From contig CM067082.1 in the NCBI GenBank assembly GCA_034008185.1, positions 7,238,984-7,302,983 on the forward strand: a DNA stretch of 64,000 nucleotides, in the 5' to 3' direction. Below the pieces are notes generated by a model. That model was given only the letters and a program-made list of their open reading frames with translations, did no database searches and had not been told where the DNA came from. Both the position numbers and the translations under genes were made by a program. Of this stretch, positions 46,501 to 58,060 are shown piece by piece; within the stretch, counting starts at the first letter, position 1, and every line of letters begins with the position of its first letter. Source of the stretch: Gorsachius magnificus. Its lineage: Eukaryota; Chordata; Aves; Pelecaniformes; Ardeidae.

Positions 46501-49500
46501 CACTTCAGACAAATACAGGCCAATTCCTGCATTATGTATCCCACATCACAAAGATAACCGGCTTTGTGCCGTTATACAAAGGGCAATGCCATCACTGAAC
46601 TACCAGAGTGACTTCCAAGGGTAAGCAGTATGCAACCTTAACTACATTCTTTAAAAGAAACAATTTCTTAAGCTGCAGCAGAGCCAACTTCCTAAGTGGA
46701 AAAGTAAAGACAAGTGTACACACACACAGATTGTGTCCCAGGAACACTGCATGGTTTCCAGAGGACACTAAGGCTAAATGGTAAGTGGTGTAGGACCACA
46801 GGTGGGCCCCAGAGAGGGCTAACTCTTAACAGCATGGAAGTGAACTAGTTTATGATGTTTAGCCTGGGATAGAGAATTCTCTTCCTAGTGTAGCTCCCAA
46901 AGGTAGATGTTAATGCTCTATTAAAATCAGTGTGAGTTTTCACACCACTTTCAGTTGTAAACTCATATTTTTCTGAGGATGGATATATTTACAATGTTTT
47001 GATTTGTGTTTAATATGGAAAATTCAGTGAAACCTATATGAAATTTTCAAAGTTTTCATTCATAGCAATTAACTCAAGCCTTTTTACCTGCATTATCACA
47101 TTAGTCAAAACCAACTTAAACAGGTGTAATAACATTTGGAATTAATGTTGTAGCATATATTCTGTCATCTCACTGCTAGCATAAAGAACTTTTAAACACT
47201 TTTCTCTCTGATTCAAAATTACAGTAAATCTGTAAAAAGAGTGGAAAAATAAAACTAACCAATCTAGATTCTATTTCTGACAAACTTACACTGATTTTAA
47301 AATACATTTTTTCTCAAATTCCAATGTATGTTTTATTCAGAATAGGAACACTTTTATTCCTACTTCCATTTGTGAAAACAAATGAATGAGAAAAATCCCA
47401 CTGATTTTTGCTAATGGACTAATTGATTTTAAGCAATCAGTCTGAGATACCAACAGAGCTAGTTAATTAGCTAACTGTCTAATATTTCCTATAAACTCTT
47501 CCTTACAATTCTGGAAAAGCTTTGATTTACATTTCTGGATGTGTTTATCATAGTTTTGTTAACAATGCAGTTTTCCAAGGAAAAATATTGAAAGGACAGA
47601 AGAGGCAGGTTCCTTTAAATAACATGTCTTAATTTCTTTCAGTATGTTTTTGACTGGAGCTCTACCAGTTCATGGGACTCCAATTAAGCTTGATATTTCT
47701 AGAATTACTTAAGTAGGTCCCCTGTCCTCTGCTTCTCTCTTTCCAGCTTAGTCTTTGTATTGCTACTATAAAACACAACAATAATCCATGTAAGTAACAC
47801 TTCTAAAGGACCATTTAAATCCATTAAATAACTTGCCCGCTCAAAGTTAATCAAATGCTTATGTATTATTCTGGACTGAAAATATGCTGTTTAATATCAA
47901 ACAAGTTCAAATCATCTGTGGAGCCACAACCAAGCTTTCCTTGTGTGGTCCTATCAAACTTTGATGATTCTATGCCGCCCACTCTTCAAACAAAAGCAGG
48001 TAATGATCAAAGTCCTTACGCTCCCTCCCCCCACCCTGACTCCTTTCTCTAACCTTATTCAGGATTGGATTGTCTCTTCAAATAACTTTGTCCCTTGTTA
48101 GTCCAAGGAACATGTAGTTCATGTATAATGAGTTTAAGACTTCCTGTATTACAGACTGAATGACAAAAACCTAATTAAAGTTAGGAGGATCTGAAATACC
48201 CCATTCATAGTTAGAAACACCTTTGGTGTAAAAGCCTGGAATACCGTGATGTGGCACCCTTAGAATACAGTTAACAACTCACCTCAAGAAGTCTCTGAGA
48301 GGAACATATATGAGTATTTATTATTTCTCTAACCAGTGGTGGTAATTTCAATTCCTTATCCAAAGACAATGCTTTATATATTTATATACATACACACACA
48401 CAAATATATAAAAGAAAATAACATGTTATCAGGTCAACTGTAAGACAATTGGTTTGACCACATCAGGGAGCAAAATGAAAGATTCTTTTAATAAAGGCAG
48501 ATCATATCAAATGAACACCTTTTGTGCTTAGGAAGCTCATGATTTTCTTGACAAAGAATGAAAAGTATTTGCTACAATGCCATAGAGGCAAATATTTATC
48601 AAGCTATGAAAGATGGAGTGCAGATAATAACAGATACACAAAGATATAGTAGAGAGAGTGAATTGTGCTGAATTAAACATTGTTGAATTCAAAGTCCTCT
48701 AATATCACTGGTAGAGACAAAATATCAGTGTTCTCTGCAGGTATAAAAAGCAAGTTAAATATGACAGAGAAAAATATAAGAAGAACATCTCTCACACCAG
48801 AATAAAATTTCTAAATATGCTTAAATTGGAATTGAGAGGAATGGTTTCTAAATTCCAGAACATCTTGAATCTGAAGCTTTCCAAAAGTTATATCATAAAG
48901 AAAGGTAATATTTTTATTTAATGTGTCCTTTGATAAGCTTCAGAGAAGAATTTTGTGATTAAACTGTTTGTAGTGGTAAGAGAAAGAAACTCCTTTTAGG
49001 TGCAGGAGTTTCCATAGAGTTGTGGAAACTTGTGGGTGGAGGTTTTCGGTTTTGTTTATGTTTGTAAATATAATTATTTGTATAAACTTGTCTTGAAACT
49101 ACAGAATGTTAATTAGAAACGTGAGTGTTCTTTAATTCACTTCCTAGTGGAATGGAATAGTTAATATTTGCAGTGACACTTCTCTTGTAAAAAAAGTTTC
49201 TTCCTTTTTTTTTCTTACTTTCTTTTTAATGCAGCGATATTTTGTTGCATTCTCTCCGGGCAGAAAACATAATTGTAGCACAGAAAATAATCGGTACATT
49301 ACTCACGTTAGCCCTTTGGGACTGCTTTTCCTTCTCTTTTAAACGTTACTCTTTAGCTAGGTTGCTTTTAAAACTAAACCAAAATAAAAAAGGAACCATC
49401 TGCATTTTAAAAGGAGACTGCTGAGACAGAAGCTCATGTAACAGCTGATAGAGAAGGGACTTGCTAAGTCTATAACCAAAATAATGTATAATATAAGCTT

Positions 49501-49679
49501 ATGGACAATATTTTCTTTAAATGAAGGTGGAATATAAAGTCATTATGCTTATTGTCTTTAGGGACATTACGTTACCTTTACATTTAAAAATAAAACACCA
49601 TTTCTCCTTCACTTCCAACAATGACACTAATTCATTCAGAATACTATATGGTTAAATTAAAATCTGCTAGAAGAGCATC
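43541..49679. other. Unique sequence with T-rich tract
   Basis: There is no defensible gene in about 6 kb. A T-dominated tract with C interruptions occupies about 45611-45662. A TA/CA simple repeat is at about 48375-48410. 48465-48545 weakly recalls CR1/L3 RT coding (KGRSYQMNTF) but is too degraded to call. Confidence 0.5.
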
Positions 49680-50335
49680 ATGTCAGGGCATGAATAATCC
49701 AGGAAATTTATGGAGACCACAGAGAAATTTTAGCTGCAGTTGCTGGAGACACAGCCCAAGGGTCACACATCACTGGATCTGCCATTCATGAATAGGAAAG
49801 AAGTAGTCAATGATCTATAGTAGACTTGTTTTCAGTGACCATGAGGCAGTGGAGTTTCAGATCCTAACATAAATGAAGCAGTATAGTAGCAGAAAAATAG
49901 CCCAGGACTTCAGTAAAGCAGGCTTGTTCAGGAAACTGGTGGTCCATGTGCATTGGGAGACCGCTCTGAAGGAGAAAAACCTCAGTAGAGTGCATTGATG
50001 TTTAAGGACAGCTTCCTCAAAACACAAGGTCTGTCCTTTCTAATGTGCAGTTAAGTTGAATTGGCATGGTTCAAAAAGCTGGACTAGCTGAGAAGGGAGC
50101 TCCTAAGTTACTATAAATGCAAAAGCTACCCAGGAGGGGCATAGAAACATTGCCCAAACAACCAGGCTTAAAGTTAACAAAACCAACTCAGCTGCAGTTG
50201 AAATAATGACAGATGTGAAGGACAAGAACAGTTTCTACAGGAATATCATCAGCAGGTCATGGATACCTGAGACAATGAATACTTCCTGCTTAGTTGTCTG
50301 GGCACAGGCTAAGCCAATTCAACACAGACCTGGAA
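49680..50335 (+). mobile_element. Old CR1 fragment (endonuclease end and linker), plus strand
   Basis: Translated words follow CR1 order: a DHEAVEF-like segment (near 49836), AQDFSKAGLFRKLV with HWETALK (49890-49970, compare FGLFRDLLGRIPWAKAL in the nested copy), then AVEIMTDVKDKNSFYR (about 50195-50240, compare KDIKHNKKGFFKYI). Frames are interrupted throughout. Confidence 0.6.
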
Positions 50336-51499
50336 AAGAAAGGTTGGGCAGAGAAATAGTAAGCAGAGACACCCCTGTTACTTAATCATTCAAAAATTAA
50401 TCAATGGAAGTTAGAGTGAGCTGAATGGGCTGATTTTAAGACTATTAAAGAACAAAGTTTACATCATTGTCCCTAGTATGAAACCCATCAGGATCAACCA
50501 GCAAAGGAAACTCTTTCCCACAAAATCCATGCAAAATGAAGTAGTTATTGCCTAGAAGGGCTTTCTATGGGACACAAGGATCATTTTGCGACTGTGCAAA
50601 ACTTACTATTTGAAGTTTTAAGGAATTCTGGGAAGATGTGAAACTTACTGCAGAAAGTTTAGGAAAAGGACCAAAGATGGGGAAAAGGAGGCTTTAAGGT
50701 GGGTCAGGGAGGGACAAGCATGTGAAAACAGAAGGCAAAAAGACAAAGGTGGCTGTGTGTGAGCAGATTGTTGGTCAGTACTCTGGCTGAGACTTTTGTG
50801 CCTTATCATGTCAGTCTAGCCTGTATTCTCATTAAATTTTAATTGTAACTATCTTCCATGTGCATGTATTTCCTACTTTGAGTGTGTTTGTGTGAAATCT
50901 ATGCAAAATTCAAATAGGACTAGCCAACAAGCAGCAACAGATATCTGGAGGCCAGCATCTGGAGGAGATCAGGTTCTGAGATGAGTACTGGGTGGGGTGG
51001 GTATCCAAGACCAGCTGTGGGAGAGACCTTCTTGATGTATGCATATTCCAATAACAACCCTCAATCCTGATTTGACAAAGGGGAAGAGCAGGGCTGAGCC
51101 ATGCCTTGTGATGTTTCTGAAAGTGCTGGTTGTGGTTAGATGGGTGTCAACAAAGGCACTATTCTCTGCCTACATTGCTCTGTGTGTGTACCTGTGCTCA
51201 TTGGCAATATGTGCTCAGTCTCGATACTGTCCTGCATCTGGAACCACAGCATCTTCACATATACTGAGCCAGGTCAGGACAACTCTTCCCTCCCCTCCCT
51301 CCCTCTGTTGCTGAGTTCTGAAGCAACACCTAGTAAAGATACCTCTTAGATCTTCTTCACCTTGGTTTTTCTGATGACCTCCAGAATCCCTGATACCGAA
51401 TGAAGTGAGGAACTATCCATGGAAGGAGAGAACCTAGAGAGAGATGATTCAAATAAACTGGACTTACAGAGAGCCATAGGAAGGGATTACATGAAAGTA

Positions 51500-52065
51500 C
51501 AGAGAAGCGTGTATTGTTCCTGCAAGACCACTCTGTTATCTCTAAAAGGCTGTGGCAATCAGAGGAGATTCCTGTTGACTGGAAAAAATGTCAGTGATCT
51601 TAAAGAAGGGCAGCAAGGAGACTGGTGAACTGAAGGCTGGCCAGTTTAGTCTCAGTCCCTGGAAAGAATACAGAACAAATCCTCCTAGAAATTATGTCCA
51701 GAGATATGAAGAACAAGGTGCCTGGGAATTGCCAAAGTGGATTTAGCAAAAATGACATGTTTAGGCTGGAGAAGAAAAGGCTCAGGGGGCATCTAATGGC
51801 TGTTTTCTACTAGCTAATGAGGTGTTATAGAGGAGCTGAAGCCGAGTGTGCTCAGTTAAGGATGTTTCAGCATAGAAACAGGTTGCCTAGAGAAGCTGCG
51901 GAGAAAATTTTGAATATACTTTGTGATCCTCAATGCTCAATTTGTTAAGGCCCTATAGCAACTTGATCTAACCTCAGAGCTGATCTTAGCTTGAGCAAGG
52001 ATTGAATTAAAATTTCCAGAGGTCCCTTCAAACATACATTTTTTTATGGTTATGTGATCACACTA
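51500..52065 (+). mobile_element. Old internally deleted CR1 fragment, plus strand
   Basis: GTGGCAATCAGAGGAGATTC with CTGTTGACTGG (51553-51580) matches the RT segment [31 protein letters not shown] (about 51726) matches the QHGFxKG region. The sequence then jumps to TTTAGGCTGGAGAAGAAAAG (about 51760, LEKRR) and reaches a CR1-like 3' end, GAGGTCCCTTCAAAC (52020-52034). RT core and C-terminal parts are missing between. Confidence 0.6.
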
Positions 52066-53588
52066 GATTGGACAGAAATTTTACTTCCTCTAGAACCCTA
52101 ACTCTGTAGACCACAAAGCGTGAAAGAAAAATGCAGAAAGCCCTGTTGTGACCCTCATGATTAACCTGTTATGTATACAAGTTCTCACCCCAATTTCTAG
52201 TAATTCCTTTGGTTTAACAAATTAATATGGCATTCAAAATCTCTCCCTCAATTTCTACTGTAATTGTGTTAACTAACCTCACCTTGGAGGATCTTTGCGT
52301 CCATACACCCTGAATGATATAGCCTAGAGTCTTGCTATGCTGTTCATAGCTCCAACCTAAACTGTGATTGTGGCAGAAAAAGGTATTATCTGCTCACCAA
52401 TTTTCTTCTGCTTTGGGAGAGAATAAACATTCTACTGTTTTGCACATCCTGAAGTTACTAATGTTGCTATTAGACTGTGGGCATCTCAGAGGCAAAGTTA
52501 TGCCTGCCCAGGAGCGATGTGGGAGCAGCTGTGCAAAGCCTCCTACTCCTAATCCACTGCCTACTACAGTACAGCCCATTTACAAAGGAAACACTCTCCT
52601 GACTGCACACAGTAGTGCCGATGTGCATGGCAAGCATCATCTTCCCAGAAAGATTTTACACTGCAAGAAATCCCATGAGGAAAAAAGGCTTATTAGACTA
52701 AATAGAAAATCATTACTTTTCCACACTGTGTTTCTGGGGTTTTTATGCCCCAAAGGCTGCTATCACATACCAATCAAAACAGCTGATTGAAAGAATACAT
52801 CAGTTTGCTCAGCAGCTGGCTCTTAAAGTGGTTGGACAGGGGAACGTCCACAGGGAGGACACCTAAGTATTTAGTCTTACCGTGAGGCTTAAAAGCACAA
52901 GTGCATTTAGATCCAATATGCGACTTCATTATTGAAAACTATAGATAATGTACCAAACCTCTATCACAGAAAAGCAAAGTTTCATTTAAACAAGATTAAT
53001 GAGATCTTAATTGCGACTTTAGGGCAGTTTGGGTCCTTGTGTGATTTCTCAGATCCCTGTGCTGCTCAGGTCCTATGTTGATTCCTCATGCTCTTGGTTC
53101 AGGATTTTCTTTCTTTTGTTTTCTTCTTTGCCTTCTACATCCATAAGGCACTTTTTGCAATCTTATAGGTGTTATGCAGAGCTAGTTTCTTCTGTCAAGA
53201 TGCTTTATTGCATGTGTCATGCATGGTTGACTCTTACTTCACATTTCCTTTCACATGTGATTTCCAAACTGTGTCAATCTAATGTATGTTATCACTGAGT
53301 TAATATAAATAACACATTCTGTGTTACGGGGTCAGTGTTTTCTCTGTTCCTTTCCTGGCAACACTCTGCCCAGGTTGTCTTGGGGCTGACAGCACTGTCT
53401 GAATCCCATTGGCTATGTAATACTCTTTCAAAATTGTGTTATGGAAGACTGTGGAGGACTGTCTTCAGGCTTGACTCTAGATTTGAATGAAAAATGATAC
53501 ACACAAATGAATTTTCTAGAGATTGTCAACCTACAGATTTCTGATTCTAGCATGTTTTGAACTCAAGTAGTGGATAATTAGTAGTAGC
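52066..53588. other. Unique sequence
   Basis: A 140-codon open frame at 52368-52790 (plus) has no recognisable motif. No other feature. Confidence 0.45.
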
Positions 53589-53642
53589 ACTCTACCAGCT
53601 ACTATGAAGAAAATCAACTCTGTCCCAGCCGAAACCAGGACA
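53589..53642 (-). mobile_element. LTR 5' tip (TGTCCTGG-type), minus strand
   Basis: Read in reverse from 53642: TGTCCTGGTTTCGGCTGGGA, then AGAGTTGATTTTCTTCATAG, then TAGCTGGTAGAG. This is the first ~54 bases of the LTR type at 1553 and 16327. Homology stops abruptly at 53589. Confidence 0.75.
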
Positions 53643-54487
53643 ACTCCACATCACATCAAAACACCCTTTGAAAGACTGGGCTTTCAGAAGGATACATAGG
53701 AAAATATATTGCTGCCACAATCCAGTTAGGGCTTGTGTACACGTAACAAAGAGTTCCAATATGGCAGCTACTTCTTGAAACCTTTAAGATTCAAATTAAT
53801 CAAGCAAAGTCAGCTGAGCCAAGATACATATTATTCTGCATGACACAGAGTTGAAATAGGTTCTTTTTATCTTCTTTGACAGAGAGGGCTGTTTCTGTGC
53901 CAATGGAGCCTTCACTGACTTCCAGAAGTGTTACACATAAAAAAGGTTAGCAGGATTAGCCATGAAGGCACAGCTTTTCAGAGGTATTGTTTCTGTCAAA
54001 AGAAACAAATGGAGAGTCTTAGAAATGCAAGCAACAGGTGAGAAAACTACACATTTTCTTCATCTGCACAAACCTGCTATCCGTCTTAAAGACACTGAGA
54101 CGTGCTATTAAATCTTTCAAGTATATTTTTTTATTTGCAATTTGAAAAATGTTGAAGCTTCCTGTGTTACAAGACAAAAGGAAAAGGAGGAGAAGGCCAA
54201 AGGAGATAAAAAATAATCTTAAGTCACATTCTGACCTTGAAGAAAAAGACATTCTTTGAGTAAACAATGGAAGCAAGGTGACACACTGTGAGAACAGACA
54301 GTTTAAAGTCATTGCAATGACATAGGCTACCGTGGAAATCAGGCTGGTACATGTGACCCTTTTGTAAAAAATTTTAATAAGAGATTTTTATACTCATCAT
54401 CCTGACTTGTTTTATAGGTAGAGGAGGATAACTTCAATTAAAAAAAAATCCTCAGCAGTTGACAAGTAATTACTAAATGAAACTGAA
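53643..54487. other. Unique sequence
   Basis: No gene or repeat is recognised. Confidence 0.5.
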
Positions 54488-56041
54488 GTGGGTTATTGGG
54501 ACCCGATGAGATGCATCCCAGACTCCTGAGGGAATTGGCCGATGTAGTCGCCAAGCCACTCTCCATGATATTTGAAAAGTCATGGCAGTCAGGTGAAGTC
54601 CCTGGTGACTGGAAGAAGGGAAAAATTGTGCCCATTTTCAAAAAGGGTAGAAAGGAAGACCCTGGGAACTACCGACCCGTCTGCCCCACCTCTGTGCCTG
54701 GGAAGATCATGGAACAGATCCTCCTAGAAGCTATGCTAAGGCACATGGAGGCCAGGGAGATAATTCGAGATGGCCAGCATGGCTTCACCAAGGGCAAGTC
54801 CTGCCTGACGAACCTAGTGACTTTCTATGATGGTGTGACAGCATCACTGGACAAGGGAAAACCAATGGACGTCATCTATCTGGACTTCTGCAAAGCCTTT
54901 GACATGGTCCCCCACAACATCCTTCTCTCTAAATTGGAGAGCTATGGATTTGATGGGTGGACTGTTCGGTGGATAAGGAACTGGCTGGATAGCTGCATCC
55001 AGAGGGTAGTGGTCAATGGCTCGATGTCCGGATGGAGACCGGTGACGAGTGGTGTCCCTCAGGGGTCCGTACTGGGACCGGTGCTGTTCAATATATTCAT
55101 CAATGACATAGACAGCGAGATCGAATGCACCCTCCGCAAGTTTGCGGATGACACCAAACTGAGTGGTGTGGTTGACACACCAGAAGGACGGGATGTCATC
55201 CAGAGAGACCTGGACAGGCTGGAGAGGTGGGCCTGTGTGACCCTCATGAGGTTCAACAAGGCCAAGTGCAAGGTCCTGCACCTGGGTCGGGGTAACCCCC
55301 AGTATCAGTACAGGCTGGGGGAAGAAAGGATCGAGAGCAGCCCTGCCGAGAGGGACTTGGGCGTGCTGGTGGATGAAAAGCTGGACATGAGCCGGCAATG
55401 TGTGCTGGCGGCCCAGAAGGCCAACCGTACCCTGGGCTGCATCAGGAGAAGCGTGGCCAGCAGGTCGAGGGAGGGGATTCTGCGCCTCTACTCTGCTCTG
55501 ATGAGACCTCACCTGGAGTACTGCGTCCAGCTCTGGAGCCCTCAGCACAAGAAGGACATGGACCTGTTGGAGCGGGTCCAGAGGAGGGCTACAAAAATGA
55601 TCTGAGGGCTGGAGCACCTCTCCTATGAGGACAGGCTGAGGGAGTTGGGCTTGTTCAGTCTGGAGAAGAGAAGGCTGCGGGGAGACCTGATTACGGCCTT
55701 TCAGTACCTAAAGGGGGCCTATAGGAAAGATGGGGATAATCTTTATAGTAGGGCCAGCTGTGTCAGGACAAGGGGTAATGGTTTTAAATTAAACCAGGGT
55801 AGGTTTATACTGGATATAAGGAGGAAATTCTTTACAATGAGGGTGGTGAAACACTGGAACGGGTTGCCCAGAGAGGTGGTGGAGGCCCCATCCCTGGGAA
55901 CATTCAAGGCCAGGTTGGATGGGGCTCTGAGCAACCTGATCTAGTTAGTGGTGTCCCTGCTCCCTGCAGGGGGGTTGGACTAGATGACCTCTAGGGGTCC
56001 CTTCCAACCTAAAACATTCTAAGATTCTATGATTCTATGAT
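54488..56041 (+). mobile_element. Well-preserved CR1, 5'-truncated at RT start, plus strand
   Basis: CR1 homology starts abruptly near 54488 at the MGPDEMHPR segment and runs to the 3' tail, TCTATGATTCTATGATT (about 56025-56041). It retains many CpGs and only one stop in the coding part, making it among the youngest copies here. Its last 250 bases are near-identical to those of the deleted copy at 36733-36985. Confidence 0.97.
54496..55944 (+). pseudogene. CR1 ORF2 RT-to-C-terminus, one nonsense codon
   Basis: A single reading frame of about 483 codons encodes the RT and C-terminal region. Motifs in order: [110 protein letters not shown] (FADD at 55141-55152, intact), [41 protein letters not shown] at 55603-55605 interrupts the frame where Arg (CGA) is usual before GLEHL, a likely CpG transition. 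The same frame then continues through [15 protein letters not shown] to the normal TAG at 55942-55944. The endonuclease and ORF1 are missing by 5' truncation, so it is not autonomous. Confidence 0.93.
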
Positions 56042-57784
56042 TGTCTTTAGTAAGTGTATTGGCATATAAGGAATACTGATCATACGCTTTCCAGAATGAA
56101 AAAAAGGAATCTTCCCATTCCTTCCCCACCCTTGTTCCCACATTTTGTATATTGAGAACACATATTTGTACAAACTAAAGAGTTCAAGGTGAAAGCTACA
56201 CGACAAAGAGATAAGAGTAAGCTCTGGGTCCTTCCACATTTTCGTATTTCATTTCTTCTGCCCCTGATGTTTTTCAATAAGAGGAAGCTCAGCTATGGGT
56301 CATAGAGAGTTCAAAACTATTTAAATTGCTTCTGTAAAGAACAAAAGATAAATGTATCAAAACACCACAAAACAAAACAAGAAAGTGTTTCAGATTTACT
56401 TAGCTATAGTAAGTGCTGTGTGATTTGTGACCTATCGGTTGCAGAGTATTACTAATGCCAAAGGTTCCTGGTCCAAGTTCCTTGGGCAGATGTAGTTTGT
56501 GTTTCTGCCCTGTACATAAGTGGGCCTGTAGCAGTGATCAAAGCTAAATGCATCAAACATGAACTTGTTCACAAAATCTTTCAGTGAGATAATAAATGTC
56601 ATGAATTACATGCATCATGGAAACTGAGGAGCAAAGAGATTAGGGACCCACTGAAGAGAATTATGAAATTGCATTTGTTAAAAATCAATGGGAAAATACT
56701 TCTTGTCAGACAATGGATGAGAGCAGTAAAAAATTAAAATTTGTGGTAGAAAAATCAACTACTTAATCCAAAAAAGACAAAACAGAACAATTGTACTCCT
56801 GGAAGATTAAATGTTCATCTTCATCCATTCATCTGTTGCTATTCTTCAGGAGATATTAATTTGACTCAGGAAATCTATACATTACTGCTACAGTAACTCA
56901 AAAATTCTTTATAAGAAGTATATGATAACCCTTCACTAAGTTAACTCTAAGTACTTGAAATAAAAGCCCAACACCTAATTTTAGAAAGAAGTACATGTGA
57001 GAAGATAACCGTGTGGTTACCACAGATCTGCTTTCCCATAAATCACTGAAGTAGCAACCTGTTTGTTCTTTATTTTTAAATAAAAGCCATGTCTCATGAG
57101 CATAAATAATAATAAAACAGTCACACTTCCATGAGGCTTTATTAGCTTGTTCACATATATGAAAGATTATAGTCTGAAAGCAAACTAATTATCTTGCTTA
57201 AAAATTAAATAAATACATTCTAAAATAGAAACATATATTGAGCTTATTTCATATATGAGCTTGTATATAAACAAGATGTTTTAAATAATGAATGGTTATA
57301 ATAAGCAAACGTTCACTCACAAGAAAAAAATGTACCAATTAGTGAAGAGCACAGACTTACAGAGTGTGAAATTTAAATGGTGTGGATGCTTCTAAAAAGA
57401 TTTTGAATGAAAAGAAGCAGGCTCTGTCTCTAGTTCTGACAACTGCCTATCATGCAAATGAAGAAAAAAATTTTTTTTCAGTTCCTTTTTTTTTCTTTCT
57501 TTTTTCCTTCTCCTTGCCTATATAGATTATTACATCTTAATAACGAGATATCTTTCTTACATTATCTACAGGACTATTCTCGGCTGGCACCTCTAGATGA
57601 TAGTGTAATACTAAATGATATTATTGACTTCAACATTTTTCAAGAATTAAGTTACAGCTACAAAAATAACTGTGCAGAAACAGTTCCTCTTTGCTCAATG
57701 TGTTGTGCATTTGTTGAGACAAAAATAAATCTGATTTCCTTTTGCTTTAAAATACTGACACAGCTGAAAGGAAGAACGAACATC
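56042..57784. other. AT-rich unique sequence
   Basis: No gene is recognised. A polypyrimidine stretch at about 57481-57517 precedes an AG at 57570-57571, giving an acceptor-like look, but no convincing exon follows. Confidence 0.5.
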
Positions 57785-58060
57785 TCTTCTCAGTGACATT
57801 CAGTGAAAGGACAAGAGGCAATGGGCGCAAACTGAAATACAGGAAATTCCACTTAAACAGAAAAAAAAAAACCAAAAAACAAACCAGTTTTAACTGTGAG
57901 TTGGGTAAAACTCCATCCTTAGGGACATTCCGTCTCCAGCTAGATATGAACCTGGGCAACCTGCTTTATTTAACCCTGCCTCAAGAAGGGAATGGCACAA
58001 GATGATCTCCAGAGGTGCCTTCACACTTCAGCTATTATGTGACTGTGTGATTCTGTGTTT
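57785..58060 (+). mobile_element. CR1 3' fragment, plus strand, with A-rich expansion
   Basis: FSERTRGNGRKLKYRKFHLN (57796-57855) is the CR1 C-terminal coding block. Then come an A-rich expansion (57860-57885), LGTFRLQLDMNLGNLLY (near 57920-57970), a 3'UTR with GATGATCTCCAGAGGTGCCT and a degenerate tail, GTGACTGTGTGATTCTGTG, near 58037-58056. Confidence 0.85.

Noticed and set aside
48465..48545. Possible ancient CR1/L3 RT scrap
   Set aside because: Only one short word (KGRSYQMNTF-like) matches, and the flanks do not align.
52368..52790. 140-codon plus-strand open frame
   Set aside because: No recognisable motif, and an opposing frame is also open. Probably chance.
57572..57650. Possible exon after a pyrimidine tract and CTACAG
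   Set aside because: The acceptor looks plausible, but I find no good donor site and do not recognise the short peptide. CR1 begins shortly after.
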